Assembly (NCBI RefSeq): GCF_003991425.1
Contig: NZ_CP034346.1
Coordinates: 3,075,501-3,139,500 of the forward strand
Source: Paenibacillus lutimineralis
GTDB lineage: Bacteria > Bacillota > Bacilli > Paenibacillales > Paenibacillaceae
Direction of reading: 5' to 3'
DNA length: 64,000 nucleotides
Positions 39,625 to 49,174 of this stretch are shown piece by piece. How positions within the stretch are numbered: position 1 is the first letter of the stretch; each line of letters begins with the position of its first letter. The notes beneath the pieces were generated by a model. That model was not told the origin of the DNA. It searched no databases and was given only the letters and a program-made list of their open reading frames with translations. A program made the translations under genes and the position numbers.

Positions 39625-42163
39625 CAAAGAGTTTTATCGCCTAGACCTTGTCATTGGCACATCGGGAGCGGAAGAAGCCGAGCGGACGGTACGAGCCCTA
39701 GATAAGCTACTGGAGCAGACAGAACGTCGAACGGCAGCACTAGGCAAAACCAAGATCGCACCGGAGGTAATCTTAACCGATAAAACATCGACCCCGGCAA
39801 AAAAGGTGATTTCTAAACTAGCCGAAGTGGATCAGACGGTCGCGAACCCAGAAGTGGTTCTTGCCGACAAGACAGCAACCCCGGCAAAAAAGGTAATAAG
39901 TAAGTTGGCCACGCTCGATACTACTCAGGCAAATCCGGAAGTCGATCTCGTTGATAAGACGGCATCACCAGCCAGTAAAATCAAGAGCAGAGTTGAGAGG
40001 ATCAACCAAACAAAAGCCAAGCCAGAAGCTAAGTTGGTTGACAAGGTGTCAGGAGCTGCCAATAAAGTATCTAGCACATTAAGCGCTATGGCTCGTAAAC
40101 CTTATAACATAGTTGTTAGAGTTAAGGATATGGCAACGGGAGTAATCAAAAAAATCACGAGCGCTCTGACTAGTCCTTTAGCAATGTTAGGTGTTGGTGG
40201 TGGTGTTGCTGGTGTTACTACCGTTGGACTTGACATGGTTATGCAGGAGCAAGGCATAACATCAGCATTTAAGGTCATGTTAGGAAGTGCTGAAGCAGCG
40301 GCGCAGCGCGTTCAGGAATTAACAGCTTTTGCCGGGAAGACTCCTTATAAGCGGGAAGAAATATATGAAGCTTCCCGTGTTCTGCAGGTTTTTACTGGTA
40401 ATGCACTTTCTACCGGCGAAGGCTTGAAGATGGTCGGTGACATTGCAGCTGGAACCAAGCAAGAATTCGGTGACGTTGCCCTTTGGGTTGGCCGACTCTA
40501 CGACGCTCTTAAATCAGGTCGTCCAGTAGGTGAAATGACTTCACGCTTGCAGGAGATGGGGGCAATCGGCGGGGATGCTAGAGCCGGCATTGAAGCCTTG
40601 GCCGAATCCGGATTGAAGATCGACAAGACATGGCCACTCGTCACTCAAGCCTTTGGCAAATTTGACGGCATGATGGAAGACATGTCCGGAAACCTTCAAA
40701 ACCTCTTGCTTGGCACAAAATCCTTCTTTACTCAGAACGTAGTCAAACGTTGGGGATATGGTATCGAGAGTGCTCTTGGTCCAGCCCTTAAAAAGTTTCG
40801 GGAATGGCGTGGAGAAAACAAGGAAACCATTGCATCGATTGGTGAATGGTTCGAAGCCGCGGGTAAGAATGTGTCTACTTTTGTCCTGGATAAGGGACAA
40901 CGGGCCTTTAAGATTCTTACCGACCTTGCGAATGATCCTGCCTTTCAGAATGCAGATTTTTTCGGGAAAGTCAAGATCGCATGGGATAAGATTATCACGG
41001 AACCGCTGGGAGAATGGTTGGCTAGCGAAGGTGCTAACAAGTTGACTGAGATGGCGTCGAAAATCGGAGACATTCTTGGCGGCGGAGCTCATGGCCTGAT
41101 TATGGGAGGACTAGAAGTGCTTTCACCAAGCGGTGATGAGATAGTCAATGAGAACCCTTATGTTGAAGCTGGCAAACGAGCTGGGAAGGCTTTTTTCTCT
41201 TCTTTTATCGAAGCACTTGATCCTGGAGAGATTCTTAAAAGACTTGGAGAAGCAGGATTAAACATAAACAAGGACGCATTCACAGATCCTTCTTGGGGTA
41301 ACACCATTAAAGCAGGTGTTTTTGATGTTATGGCCATCGCGGGTATTAGTTCAGTTGTAGGTTGGTTTGTTAAAAACTTCGGATGGCTAGGAAAGTTGTT
41401 ACCTTCAGGAACAAGAGTAGCAGCAACTACTGCCGCAGCAGGGACTGCTGCTAGCACGGTAGCGAGTACAGCAACCGCAGCAACCGCAGCTGAAACTGCT
41501 GCAGGAGCACTTGGGTTATCAGCCTTAACCATATACGGCGGTTCTGCACTTTTGGCCGCTGGGGGTGGAATAGTTGCAGGCGAGGCAATGAATCAAGGTC
41601 TGGACAAAGTCACTGAATTACGAGAACAGAACACTCTACGTAAGGAGTCTATTGCTTCTAATTTGCCTAAACCTGAGGAAACGACCGATTGGGCCTGGGT
41701 AGATAATGACAAGCCTAAATGGTATGACTTCAAGAAGAAGTTTTGGAACTGGGTAGCCAATACCGAGATCGCCGGGGTTGACATGACGGATATCTTTGGG
41801 CAACCTGAATCGTTGACGAAGCAACCGACTATCAGTGAGTTTGCAAATTCCGAGTTCAACAAGTTCCCGGATGTATATAAACCTGTTCAGACTTACGATA
41901 AAGACTTGCTTCCTAATCTGCAGGCGTTTCCTACAGCTACGAACGAACCACAGCCAATTCAAATTCCAGAAGAGCAGATCGCTCAAATAGTCAATCCTCT
42001 AAATGAGCTGAAGCAGCAGATTGAGGTAAACATTACTATGTCGCCTGGTCTCGTCAATATGAATGTGACCAAGGAAGAGGTCTTGCCTGTTGAAGAAGTC
42101 GTGAGTCAAGTAGGACATAAAGTTAGAATGGCTATGTTAAACGCAGAAATTAACCTTAAATAG
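39614..42163 (+). CDS. Tape measure protein (XkdO-like)
   Basis: 849 residues from GTG 39614, about 8 bp after GGAGAGG. Residues 50-165 contain four 29-residue tandem repeats (start 50, 79, 108 and 137; PEV-L-DKT--PAKKV) and a degenerate fifth. Then come a Gly-rich hydrophobic segment (185-210), the tape-measure core (VMQEQGITSAFKVMLGSAEA), an Ala/Thr-rich transmembrane-like stretch (about 595-665) and a charged tail. Sets tail length and may help DNA cross the membrane. Confidence 0.92.
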   Translation: MADNKEFYRLDLVIGTSGAEEAERTVRALDKLLEQTERRTAALGKTKIAPEVILTDKTSTPAKKVISKLAEVDQTVANPEVVLADKTATPAKKVISKLATLDTTQANPEVDLVDKTASPASKIKSRVERINQTKAKPEAKLVDKVSGAANKVSSTLSAMARKPYNIVVRVKDMATGVIKKITSALTSPLAMLGVGGGVAGVTTVGLDMVMQEQGITSAFKVMLGSAEAAAQRVQELTAFAGKTPYKREEIYEASRVLQVFTGNALSTGEGLKMVGDIAAGTKQEFGDVALWVGRLYDALKSGRPVGEMTSRLQEMGAIGGDARAGIEALAESGLKIDKTWPLVTQAFGKFDGMMEDMSGNLQNLLLGTKSFFTQNVVKRWGYGIESALGPALKKFREWRGENKETIASIGEWFEAAGKNVSTFVLDKGQRAFKILTDLANDPAFQNADFFGKVKIAWDKIITEPLGEWLASEGANKLTEMASKIGDILGGGAHGLIMGGLEVLSPSGDEIVNENPYVEAGKRAGKAFFSSFIEALDPGEILKRLGEAGLNINKDAFTDPSWGNTIKAGVFDVMAIAGISSVVGWFVKNFGWLGKLLPSGTRVAATTAAAGTAASTVASTATAATAAETAAGALGLSALTIYGGSALLAAGGGIVAGEAMNQGLDKVTELREQNTLRKESIASNLPKPEETTDWAWVDNDKPKWYDFKKKFWNWVANTEIAGVDMTDIFGQPESLTKQPTISEFANSEFNKFPDVYKPVQTYDKDLLPNLQAFPTATNEPQPIQIPEEQIAQIVNPLNELKQQIEVNITMSPGLVNMNVTKEEVLPVEEVVSQVGHKVRMAMLNAEINLK

Positions 42164-42179
42164 GAGGTCGACTCCCTAA

Positions 42180-42830
42180 ATGAAGATCCATTTGATTGAT
42201 TCGGCGGGAAATGAATTCATATTTCCTGTGAATCCAGAGGAATTAAAAATAGCTCGTAGCAAGGGGATTGAAACAGTCAATATTCTATCTTTGGGTGAGT
42301 TCGATTTTCCAAGTGGGGAGAGGGTGAAGGAAATCACCTTCTCTTCTTTTTTTCCTATTGAGCATGATTCGGGTTATTGTAATAGTCCTGACATACCTGA
42401 CCCTATCGACGCTATGCAGATGCTGACGAAAATGACGGCTAGCAAACAACCGGTGAGGTTGATCATTACCGATACTCCGGTTAATGTATTGGTGCTTATC
42501 TCGGCCCATGATACAACATTTAAGGGTGGCGAGCCGGGGGACATATACTTTGACCTTACAGCTCGTACGTGGAGGCAGATGAAGGTCCATACCAAACTTG
42601 CTTCAGCATCGAAAACGACAGCTGCTAAGAAATCAACGACGTCTCGCACCGATACTAAAAAGACTCCTAAGACTTATACGGTTAAATCCGGAGATAGCCT
42701 ATCGAAGATCGCCAAGATGGAGCTCGGTAGCAGTGCAAAGTGGCAGGCAATCTATAACTTGAATAAGAAGACGATAGGTAAAGATCCGAACAAGATCAAG
42801 CCTGGAATGAAGCTGGTGATGCCGACATGA
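42180..42830 (+). CDS. xkdP: LysM-containing baseplate/tail hub protein (XkdP-like)
   Basis: 216 residues. The N-terminal 140 match XkdP (FIFPVNPEELKIARSKGIET). A Thr/Lys-rich linker leads to a C-terminal LysM domain (YTVKSGDSLSKIAKMELG, IKPGMKLVMPT). LysM binds peptidoglycan, or here helps hub assembly. The start follows GGAGGTCG and overlaps the next gene by 4 bp. Confidence 0.92.
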   Translation: MKIHLIDSAGNEFIFPVNPEELKIARSKGIETVNILSLGEFDFPSGERVKEITFSSFFPIEHDSGYCNSPDIPDPIDAMQMLTKMTASKQPVRLIITDTPVNVLVLISAHDTTFKGGEPGDIYFDLTARTWRQMKVHTKLASASKTTAAKKSTTSRTDTKKTPKTYTVKSGDSLSKIAKMELGSSAKWQAIYNLNKKTIGKDPNKIKPGMKLVMPT

Positions 42831-43957
42831 GTTACGAGGTAGTTTATCAGGATAAATACTATTTACGGGAGTTGATCGAGAGCATCTCTCTGAAAGATTC
42901 CCTGGATCAAATTTCGTACCAGGCTGATATACGGCTAAAGGTCACTTCCGATTTTCCAGACTTGCAACCTGGTCAGCCCATCCGGGTTAGCGGTATCCCG
43001 TATGGTAAGAACAGTATGGTCTATCTACTAAACCCAGGTGTTGTATGGGATTGTGATAGTACCAACAGAGAGACTAAACACATGACAGTGACTGTGTACG
43101 ATCGCACCATTTACTTAGCCAAGTCTGAGGATGAGTATCTATTACCTGCAGGGCAAACGGCAAGCCAACGGCTTAAGAAGTATGCTTCTGATTGGGGGAT
43201 TAAGCTTTCGACGGTGCCGGATACCAAGACGAAGCTTAAGAAGGCCGTTTACCGTGCTCGCCCGATCTACAACATGCTCAATGCCGATCTGCAGGAGACG
43301 GTTAAATCCGGAGGGGATATGTACATTCCACGGATGACTCCGGCAGGTCTCGAGCTATTTAGGGTTGGAAGCAATAAGGATGTTTACGTCTTGGAGGCCA
43401 TCGAGGAGACTACTCAAAGCCGTACTCTTGATGGGACAATCACCAAGGTCAAGGTGATTGGGACAGAAGACCGGAAAGAGAAGAAGAAATCTAAAAAGAA
43501 AGCCGGTAGTGGTAATGTTGAAATTCCGGATGGCATGACCCTTGAAGAAATAGGACGGTTGTACGGTGGCAAAGTTGATAAGAAATCGAAGAAAAAAGGT
43601 AAAAAGCCGAAGGTCAAAGCAGATTCGAAGGTTGAGCTTCCTAGCAAAATACTGGCCATCACAACTGGCCAGACTGATAAATTCGGTACTTTGCAGCGTA
43701 TGGTTCAGGATGAGGACGTTAAAACGCCAGCGGCGGCCAAAAAACTTGGAGAATCAATGCTTAGCGGCGTGCAGGAGACGTTCACCGTTTCTGGCCCTGA
43801 TCTCAATATTATTCGTGCCGGCGACGCTGTGATCTATAACAAAATGAATCTGATCGTAACAAGCGTTATTCACGACCTGGGCGAACCAGGTCATATGTCG
43901 CTCAATTTGGCATCACAAGAGTATGTCAGAAGGAGGTATTTCTTAAACTATGGCTGA
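42827..43957 (+). CDS. xkdQ: Tail hub protein (XkdQ-like)
   Basis: 376 residues. A gp27-type hub: SYEVVYQDKYYLRELIESIS at the N-terminus, DRTIYLAKSEDEYLLPAGQT in the middle and RAGDAVIYNKMNLIVTSV near the C-terminus. A long Lys-rich insertion (about 215-275) separates the halves, unlike shorter relatives. It links tube to baseplate. Confidence 0.9.
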   Translation: MSYEVVYQDKYYLRELIESISLKDSLDQISYQADIRLKVTSDFPDLQPGQPIRVSGIPYGKNSMVYLLNPGVVWDCDSTNRETKHMTVTVYDRTIYLAKSEDEYLLPAGQTASQRLKKYASDWGIKLSTVPDTKTKLKKAVYRARPIYNMLNADLQETVKSGGDMYIPRMTPAGLELFRVGSNKDVYVLEAIEETTQSRTLDGTITKVKVIGTEDRKEKKKSKKKAGSGNVEIPDGMTLEEIGRLYGGKVDKKSKKKGKKPKVKADSKVELPSKILAITTGQTDKFGTLQRMVQDEDVKTPAAAKKLGESMLSGVQETFTVSGPDLNIIRAGDAVIYNKMNLIVTSVIHDLGEPGHMSLNLASQEYVRRRYFLNYG

Positions 43958-44366
43958 TATTGATCCGTTTCAAGCAATTGCAAGGGGAATAAGAGACCAG
44001 ATGACGAAAAGCGCCGGCGCCGCCCTCTCTGGTATTCCAGCTGAGTTAGGCACAATCACGGAAACGGGACTGAAGCTCGATAATTTTAAGAATGAGATTC
44101 AGGATTACCTGGTAGCTGATTTTCTCACAACCCTTCATTTGCCGGCATTTTGGCTGATCGGGACAACCGTTCAACCCGATGCGGAGGACGAGCCTGTCGG
44201 AACTCCATCGCAGCGTACAAGATTCGATTTTGAGCCGACCTTGATCGAAGAGGTCAGGGTTAATCTTTCGGATGGACTGATGCCTGGGGAACGTGTTCTG
44301 GTGATTCCGACTAACGGCGGCGCAGATTTTGTTGTTATGTGTAGGGTGGTGAATGGCGGTGGCTAA
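43950..44366 (+). CDS. Baseplate protein (XkdR-like, DUF2577)
   Basis: 138 residues overlapping the hub gene by 8 bp. The C-terminal small beta-barrel (VNLSDGLMPGERVLVIPTNG, then FVVMCRV) is the DUF2577 signature. Position between XkdQ-like and XkdS-like genes supports it. Confidence 0.85.
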   Translation: MADIDPFQAIARGIRDQMTKSAGAALSGIPAELGTITETGLKLDNFKNEIQDYLVADFLTTLHLPAFWLIGTTVQPDAEDEPVGTPSQRTRFDFEPTLIEEVRVNLSDGLMPGERVLVIPTNGGADFVVMCRVVNGGG

Positions 44367-44817
44367 TCTATTTCCAGAGGGTATAGAAGAAGATTGGACA
44401 GTTGAACAGGGTGAAGTGGAGTCAAACGAAGAAGTGCCGTTTGGGCGAAGTTGGCGGTTTGATTTTACTGCAGGTGATTTTGTAATGACCCCAACCCGTA
44501 AGGTAGCCGCAGCTGATGAAACGGCAGCTTGGGTAATGTGGTGCCAGAAGGCTATCCGAACACCGCGATATAGACATCTGATCTATTCCAGGGGGCACGG
44601 CGAAGAATTCGACGATCTGATTGGCAAGGGATACAGCCGAGCTGTCATTGAGAGTGAGATCCAGCGGATTGTTACTGAGACATTAACTGTAGATCCGCGC
44701 ACGGCTAATGTTGATGGGTTTACATTTGCCTGGTCCGGTGACGGCTGCCATTTCACTTGCAGAATACAGAACGTTCGAGAGGAAACTGATACCATTGAAG
44801 GGAGGGTGGAAACCTAA
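44353..44817 (+). CDS. xkdS: Baseplate wedge protein (XkdS-like, DUF2634)
   Basis: 154 residues. RSWRFDFTAGDFVMTPTRKV, then YRHLIYSRGHGEEFDDLIGK and VIESEIQRIVTETLTVDPR, the DUF2634/gp25-like baseplate pattern with a conserved YSxxxGxEF-type motif. Overlaps both neighbours. Confidence 0.9.
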   Translation: MAVANLFPEGIEEDWTVEQGEVESNEEVPFGRSWRFDFTAGDFVMTPTRKVAAADETAAWVMWCQKAIRTPRYRHLIYSRGHGEEFDDLIGKGYSRAVIESEIQRIVTETLTVDPRTANVDGFTFAWSGDGCHFTCRIQNVREETDTIEGRVET

Positions 44818-45935
44818 TGGCGAATCTACCGTTATTCCTACAAAATCAAACCGAAGACGAAATTATGCAGCGCATGCTGGATCGAGTGCCCACAGATATC
44901 GATAAATCCGAGGGCTCTTTTATTTGGGATGCCCAGGCACCGGTTGCATTTTTATTATCCGAGGCTGCCATTTGGGCGCAACAGGTACTTGAACGGGGGT
45001 TCGCAAGTACAGCTTTTGGGGAATATCTTGATCTACGGGTAGCTGAGCATGGATTGACCCGGCGGGCTGCTGTTGCTGCAGTCGGGAATGTGCAGTTTAC
45101 AGGGACACCAGGCAAAACTGTACCCGTTGGGACTGGGGTGGCCACGCCTGCAGATGAAGTGTCTGGCGAATCATCGATAGAGTATGTAACAGCTGCCGAG
45201 GTTACATTGAATGATGAAGGTGTAGGTGTAGCACCAATTCGAGCAGTTGTTCCGGGGAAAGCCGGGAATGTTCCTGCTGGGGTAATCGATGTTATGTCTA
45301 CACCGATTAGTGGGATCTCGGCTGTGACAAATCTTGAACCCGTCACGGGTGGGGCGGATATTGAGTCGGACGAGTCACTTCTTGAACGATTCTATTCCCG
45401 AGTACGCAACCAAGGAACGAGTGGTAATAAGGCACAATACATCCAATGGGCTAATGAAGTTCCGGGCGTAGGTGGTGTTCAGGTCTCACCGCTCTGGAAA
45501 GGTCCCGGAACGGTTGGCATTTACTTGTTAGACATGGACAAGCGTGCTGCAAGTCCTGAGATCGTCCAGAATGCACAAGAGTATATTGATCCTACGATGG
45601 ATGGTCAAGGGGAAGGACAAGCGCCTGCGGGTCCGATCGTGACGATCATGGCTGCAGAAGAAGTGCCTATTAATATATCTGTGCAGCTCACGCTTGCAGC
45701 TGGAGCAACACTTAACGATGTAAAAACGCAGATTGAGAGCGGGGTCACTGCCTATTTGAAACTGCTTGCTTTCGTTGATCTTCTCGTTAGGTTTACCCGT
45801 ATTGCTGCCGTGCTGCTGGATATTCCGCCGATCATAGACTATTCAGATTTAATGGTTAACGGTGCGTCAGATATTAATATTCAGATTAGTCCGGGACAGG
45901 TTGCTGTTCTTGGGGCGGTGGAAGTGTATGAGTGA
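44817..45935 (+). CDS. xkdT: Baseplate J-like protein (XkdT-like)
   Basis: 372 residues. EIMQRMLDRVPTDIDKSEGS at the N-terminus, then FGEYLDLRVAEHGLTRRAA and the J-domain with VPGKAGNVPAGVIDVM and ESDESLLERFYSRVRNQGTS. Forms the wedge that surrounds the hub. The next gene starts 8 bp before its stop. Confidence 0.93.
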   Translation: MANLPLFLQNQTEDEIMQRMLDRVPTDIDKSEGSFIWDAQAPVAFLLSEAAIWAQQVLERGFASTAFGEYLDLRVAEHGLTRRAAVAAVGNVQFTGTPGKTVPVGTGVATPADEVSGESSIEYVTAAEVTLNDEGVGVAPIRAVVPGKAGNVPAGVIDVMSTPISGISAVTNLEPVTGGADIESDESLLERFYSRVRNQGTSGNKAQYIQWANEVPGVGGVQVSPLWKGPGTVGIYLLDMDKRAASPEIVQNAQEYIDPTMDGQGEGQAPAGPIVTIMAAEEVPINISVQLTLAAGATLNDVKTQIESGVTAYLKLLAFVDLLVRFTRIAAVLLDIPPIIDYSDLMVNGASDINIQISPGQVAVLGAVEVYE

Positions 45936-46506
45936 TCTTAATATAAGCAGTCCCATGGGCAGAGAAATGTTCTCTTATATGCCCGCTTATTACGAGAACT
46001 CACGGGTTATTCGTGCAGATCTAAATTCTAAGGGTGCGGAGCTAGACGGACTTTACAAAGCACTTAATGAAACACTAGATCAATTCTTCGTCCGAACAGC
46101 GACTTGGGGACTGGACAGATGGGAATTGGAACTCGGCATCGCTATTGAAAATGGTAAACCGATAGAGCAACGCCGTGCAGTTGTGGAATCCAAGCTGCGC
46201 GGGGCTGGACAATTCTCCGGACGGCTCGTGAAGAACGTGGCCGAAGCTTACGATGGCGGAACCGTTGATGTATCATTTCAGCCTGCCGAGTGGAGCTTCA
46301 CGATTAAGTTCGTGGATACGATCGGTGTCCCACCTAATCTAGATGATCTGAAGATGGTCATCGAGGAGATTAAGCCGGCGCATTTGAAGGTGGAGTATGA
46401 ATTCAGCTACTTATTGCTTAGAGACATTCATGGGGTGATAACGCTCAACCAAATAGAACAGATACCATTAAGTAAATTTGCAGGAGGTGGTCCGATTGGC
46501 AAGTGA
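45928..46506 (+). CDS. xkdU: Baseplate protein (XkdU/YmfQ-like)
   Basis: 192 residues from ATG 45928. MFSYMPAYYENSRVIRADLN, then ATWGLDRWELELGIAIENGK and QRRAVVESKLRGAGQFSG match the YmfQ/DUF2313 tail family. It caps the wedge and connects to fibre genes. The stop overlaps the fibre start by 11 bp. Confidence 0.9.
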   Translation: MSDLNISSPMGREMFSYMPAYYENSRVIRADLNSKGAELDGLYKALNETLDQFFVRTATWGLDRWELELGIAIENGKPIEQRRAVVESKLRGAGQFSGRLVKNVAEAYDGGTVDVSFQPAEWSFTIKFVDTIGVPPNLDDLKMVIEEIKPAHLKVEYEFSYLLLRDIHGVITLNQIEQIPLSKFAGGGPIGK

Positions 46507-47848
46507 AACTCCTAACCTTGGGTTGCTGAAAAAAGACCCAACTGTAGACGGAAACGACACATTTAATATTAAGACCATGCTTAATGACAACTGGGATAAG
46601 ATTGATGCTGCAATGGGCCAAGTCGATATTCCTGATGCTTCGCTGACGGTCAAAGGTAAAGTGCAACTTTCCAGCGCAACGGACAGCGCCGCCGAAGATC
46701 GGGCAGCGACCCCGAAGGCGGTCAAGGATGCAGCCTTTCAGGCGAAGTCCTACACTGATCAGCAGATTAGCCTGGTCACCGAGACAGGCATCCCGAAGCT
46801 GGTCAGCTACCCGTTGTTAGTGACGGCTACAGCCGACAATCAGAAGGTGTTCGAGATTCCGCTCGATCTGTTCGACGCCAACACTGACACTTTGCTAGTT
46901 GCGATTAACCGGGCAGTTTTGGACGCATCTCAGTACACCGTGACCAATACCGTCCGTGATGGAGCTGGACAGGTCACACAGCGGGCAAAGATCACTCTTC
47001 TATCTGGCGTGGCCGCAACGTCTGAGGTGACGATGGTCGTCCTGAAAAACGTCCCTATCGGCCCGGACGGCGCGATCAATGGCGCAGTGTTGGCTACAGG
47101 CAGCGTACCCATCAATCGGGTGGATGGACTTCAGGATAAGCTAGATCAGGCTTTTCAAGCTGGCAATGAGCGAAAAAAGGAAGTCGTGGACGCCCTCGTT
47201 GCCCTAGGAGTATCGGCGTCCACTTCGGATAGTTGGGACACGCTTATTAGTAAGATGGCCACCGTAATCAAAGCGACTGGTAATGCGGCAGTTGGGGATG
47301 TGTTGGCAGGGAAGACGTTTAGTAATGTATCAGGCAATTACTTAACAGGCACAATGCCCAATCTTGGCGCAGGCGGTACCATCACGCCGGGCATAGGTAA
47401 CCAAACGAAAGCAGCCGGGTACTATAGTAGCGCGATAACGGTATTGGGGGATGCCGACCTTGTTCCAGGAAACATAAAGGCCGGAGTTGATATATTCGGG
47501 GTACTAGGTTCATTAAACCCGTCTATGTACGCAAATGGCACGCTCAGATCAGAAGAATATTTCAATAAAGGGTCAATCACTATATCAGGCCTCGCGTTCA
47601 CTCCTGATTTGGTTTTCGCCACTCAGTGGAATGGAGACACGTTCTACAACGACATCCAACTCGTGATAAATGAGCAATACTTAGCTAACGGTAGAACTGG
47701 ACGGGTGATATTTAGAGGGAGTACCAGTTATAACGCTCCCGCAGCTCGCTATGTAGTCCAAACCGAGCCAATAGCACCTGGAGGGATTTTTTTAATGGAA
47801 GTTGAGTATTCCGGTGTAGGATACCGCTGGTTAGCAATAAAACTATGA
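46496..47848 (+). CDS. Tail fibre protein 1
   Basis: 450 residues from TTG 46496, 7 bp after GGAGGTGG. The N-terminus is a baseplate-binding module (FNIKTMLNDNWDKIDAAMGQ). A phage-fibre repeat follows (LTVKGKVQLSSATDSAAEDR, ATPKAVKDA). A beta-helical middle leads to a repeat block (VSASTSDSWDTLISKMATV) and a C-terminal domain (ITISGLAFTPDLVFA, then YRWLAIKL). The last two regions have counterparts in the next gene. It probably binds the host surface. Confidence 0.9.
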   Translation: MASETPNLGLLKKDPTVDGNDTFNIKTMLNDNWDKIDAAMGQVDIPDASLTVKGKVQLSSATDSAAEDRAATPKAVKDAAFQAKSYTDQQISLVTETGIPKLVSYPLLVTATADNQKVFEIPLDLFDANTDTLLVAINRAVLDASQYTVTNTVRDGAGQVTQRAKITLLSGVAATSEVTMVVLKNVPIGPDGAINGAVLATGSVPINRVDGLQDKLDQAFQAGNERKKEVVDALVALGVSASTSDSWDTLISKMATVIKATGNAAVGDVLAGKTFSNVSGNYLTGTMPNLGAGGTITPGIGNQTKAAGYYSSAITVLGDADLVPGNIKAGVDIFGVLGSLNPSMYANGTLRSEEYFNKGSITISGLAFTPDLVFATQWNGDTFYNDIQLVINEQYLANGRTGRVIFRGSTSYNAPAARYVVQTEPIAPGGIFLMEVEYSGVGYRWLAIKL

Positions 47849-47862
47849 GGTGGTGAACACAT

Positions 47863-48543
47863 ATGACAAAAGGAATCACTTTACAAGAGATTGATACATC
47901 AGCTACAAGCCGTCTTGTGATTAAGGACAGTGCCGGACGTGCTAAGGTTACCGCCCCTTCAGCTGCGGACGAGATCGCGCTCAAAAGCACAGTTGATAAT
48001 GCGGTAGGTAATCTCTCAACCTTGCAAACAATCGACAAGAGCAACGTAGTAAAGGCAATCAATGAGCTTTTTACAAATGTCAGTAATGGGAAGTCTTCAA
48101 TCGCTGCCGCTATTACTGGCAAAGGGGTAGCAGCATCAGGCAGCGATACATTTGACCAGTTGGCTGCTAAGATTGGACAGATTGTAATAGGAAAGAAGTA
48201 TGCAAGCGGTCTGCTGACATCATCAATTAGCATGCAAAAGTTTTATTACTATGAAAATAATAATTCAAACAATTATTACACATTAATCATATCTGGGTTG
48301 GATTTTGTTCCTTCTTTTATTTTTTGCAAGTCTGCAAGTGACTATGCACGGCCAGGCGGTATATTATACTCAACAACATTACCAACAAGAGAATATCCAA
48401 ATGCAAGAATCTCGATTGATTATTATTTGGGAGATTCGGGGCATCGTAACATGATTTGTAATTCAGATGTTTTGCTTGGGCCTAATTATGTGATGCCCAC
48501 TCAAGACGGTAACAAATCGCATCATTGGTTTGCCATTGAGTAG
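47863..48543 (+). CDS. Tail fibre protein 2 (short paralogue)
   Basis: 226 residues. The N-terminus differs from fibre 1. Residues 60-105 (INELFTNVSNGKSSIAAAIT and GVAASGSDTFDQLAAKIGQI) parallel the repeat block of fibre 1, and the C-terminal domain (LIISGLDFVPSFIFCKS, ending HHWFAIE) parallels its tip. The last 350 bp are visibly more AT-rich than the rest of the tail operon, suggesting a swapped receptor-binding tip. Confidence 0.8.
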   Translation: MTKGITLQEIDTSATSRLVIKDSAGRAKVTAPSAADEIALKSTVDNAVGNLSTLQTIDKSNVVKAINELFTNVSNGKSSIAAAITGKGVAASGSDTFDQLAAKIGQIVIGKKYASGLLTSSISMQKFYYYENNNSNNYYTLIISGLDFVPSFIFCKSASDYARPGGILYSTTLPTREYPNARISIDYYLGDSGHRNMICNSDVLLGPNYVMPTQDGNKSHHWFAIE

Positions 48544-48555
48544 AGGAGGATAAAA

Positions 48556-48960
48556 ATGCAAGTAGGTAGAAAAATATATTGGGATAAAGCTACAGGTAAT
48601 GTTCTTGTAGATACAGGGGAACGATCTGGAAGCGTACGCGAAACCACACAAGAAGAAGACTTTGCAGCATACCAGGCGCTTGCTGAGCGGGTACCGGATA
48701 CAGTAGGCTGCTTGCAGCTAGAGTACGGACAGTATACTAGAGACTTCGCGGAGTGCAATAGTTATCGGGTTAATCTGGATACTTTAGAGTTGGAGTTTAG
48801 TTATCCAGGCCCGGGCGAGACGGAGCCAACGGAGCCAGTATATCGCAAGCCGTTAAGCGTTGAGGTGGACGAGCTGAAGGCAGCCGACATCGAGAACAAG
48901 CAAGCAATTGCAGAGCTAACGATGATGATCGCAGCCCCGGTGGGAGGTGATGGACGATGA
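48556..48960 (+). CDS. Fibre-associated or fibre-assembly protein, unknown
   Basis: 134 residues following the fibres, with GAGGAGG upstream. WDKATGNVLVDTGERSGSVR, then YTRDFAECNSYRVNLDTLEL and a Pro/Glu-rich linker to a helical end. Found at the fibre-to-XkdX position in PBSX-type operons. It may be a small fibre chaperone, but I see no diagnostic motif. Confidence 0.65.
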   Translation: MQVGRKIYWDKATGNVLVDTGERSGSVRETTQEEDFAAYQALAERVPDTVGCLQLEYGQYTRDFAECNSYRVNLDTLELEFSYPGPGETEPTEPVYRKPLSVEVDELKAADIENKQAIAELTMMIAAPVGGDGR

Positions 48961-49097
48961 CATTCGATAAGAACAGCGGATTGGTTAAGGTTTGGGTCAG
49001 CCTGGTCATGGTAGGAACATACAAGATTGAACAAGTGCCAGCGCTGTATAATCTTAGGACAGTAGTAGCAGAAGTCGTTAACGGAACATCAGCTTAA
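48957..49097 (+). CDS. XkdX-like small protein
   Basis: 46 residues, ATGA overlap with the previous stop. WVSLVMVGTYKIEQVPALYN resembles XkdX-type small proteins (one helix followed by an IEQVP-type motif) at the same place in the operon. It is the last gene before the tail-operon terminator. Confidence 0.65.
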   Translation: MTFDKNSGLVKVWVSLVMVGTYKIEQVPALYNLRTVVAEVVNGTSA

Positions 49098-49128
49098 AGC
49101 ACGCTCAAACATGGAGCGTGCTATTTTT
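49098..49128 (+). terminator. Tail operon terminator
   Basis: AGCACGCTC-AAACATG-GAGCGTGCT followed by ATTTTTAT. It separates the tail operon from the lysis cassette. Confidence 0.9.
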
Positions 49129-49174
49129 ATGCCCTCGGGATACCGGGGGCTATTTGATTTAAGGGGGAAGGCGG

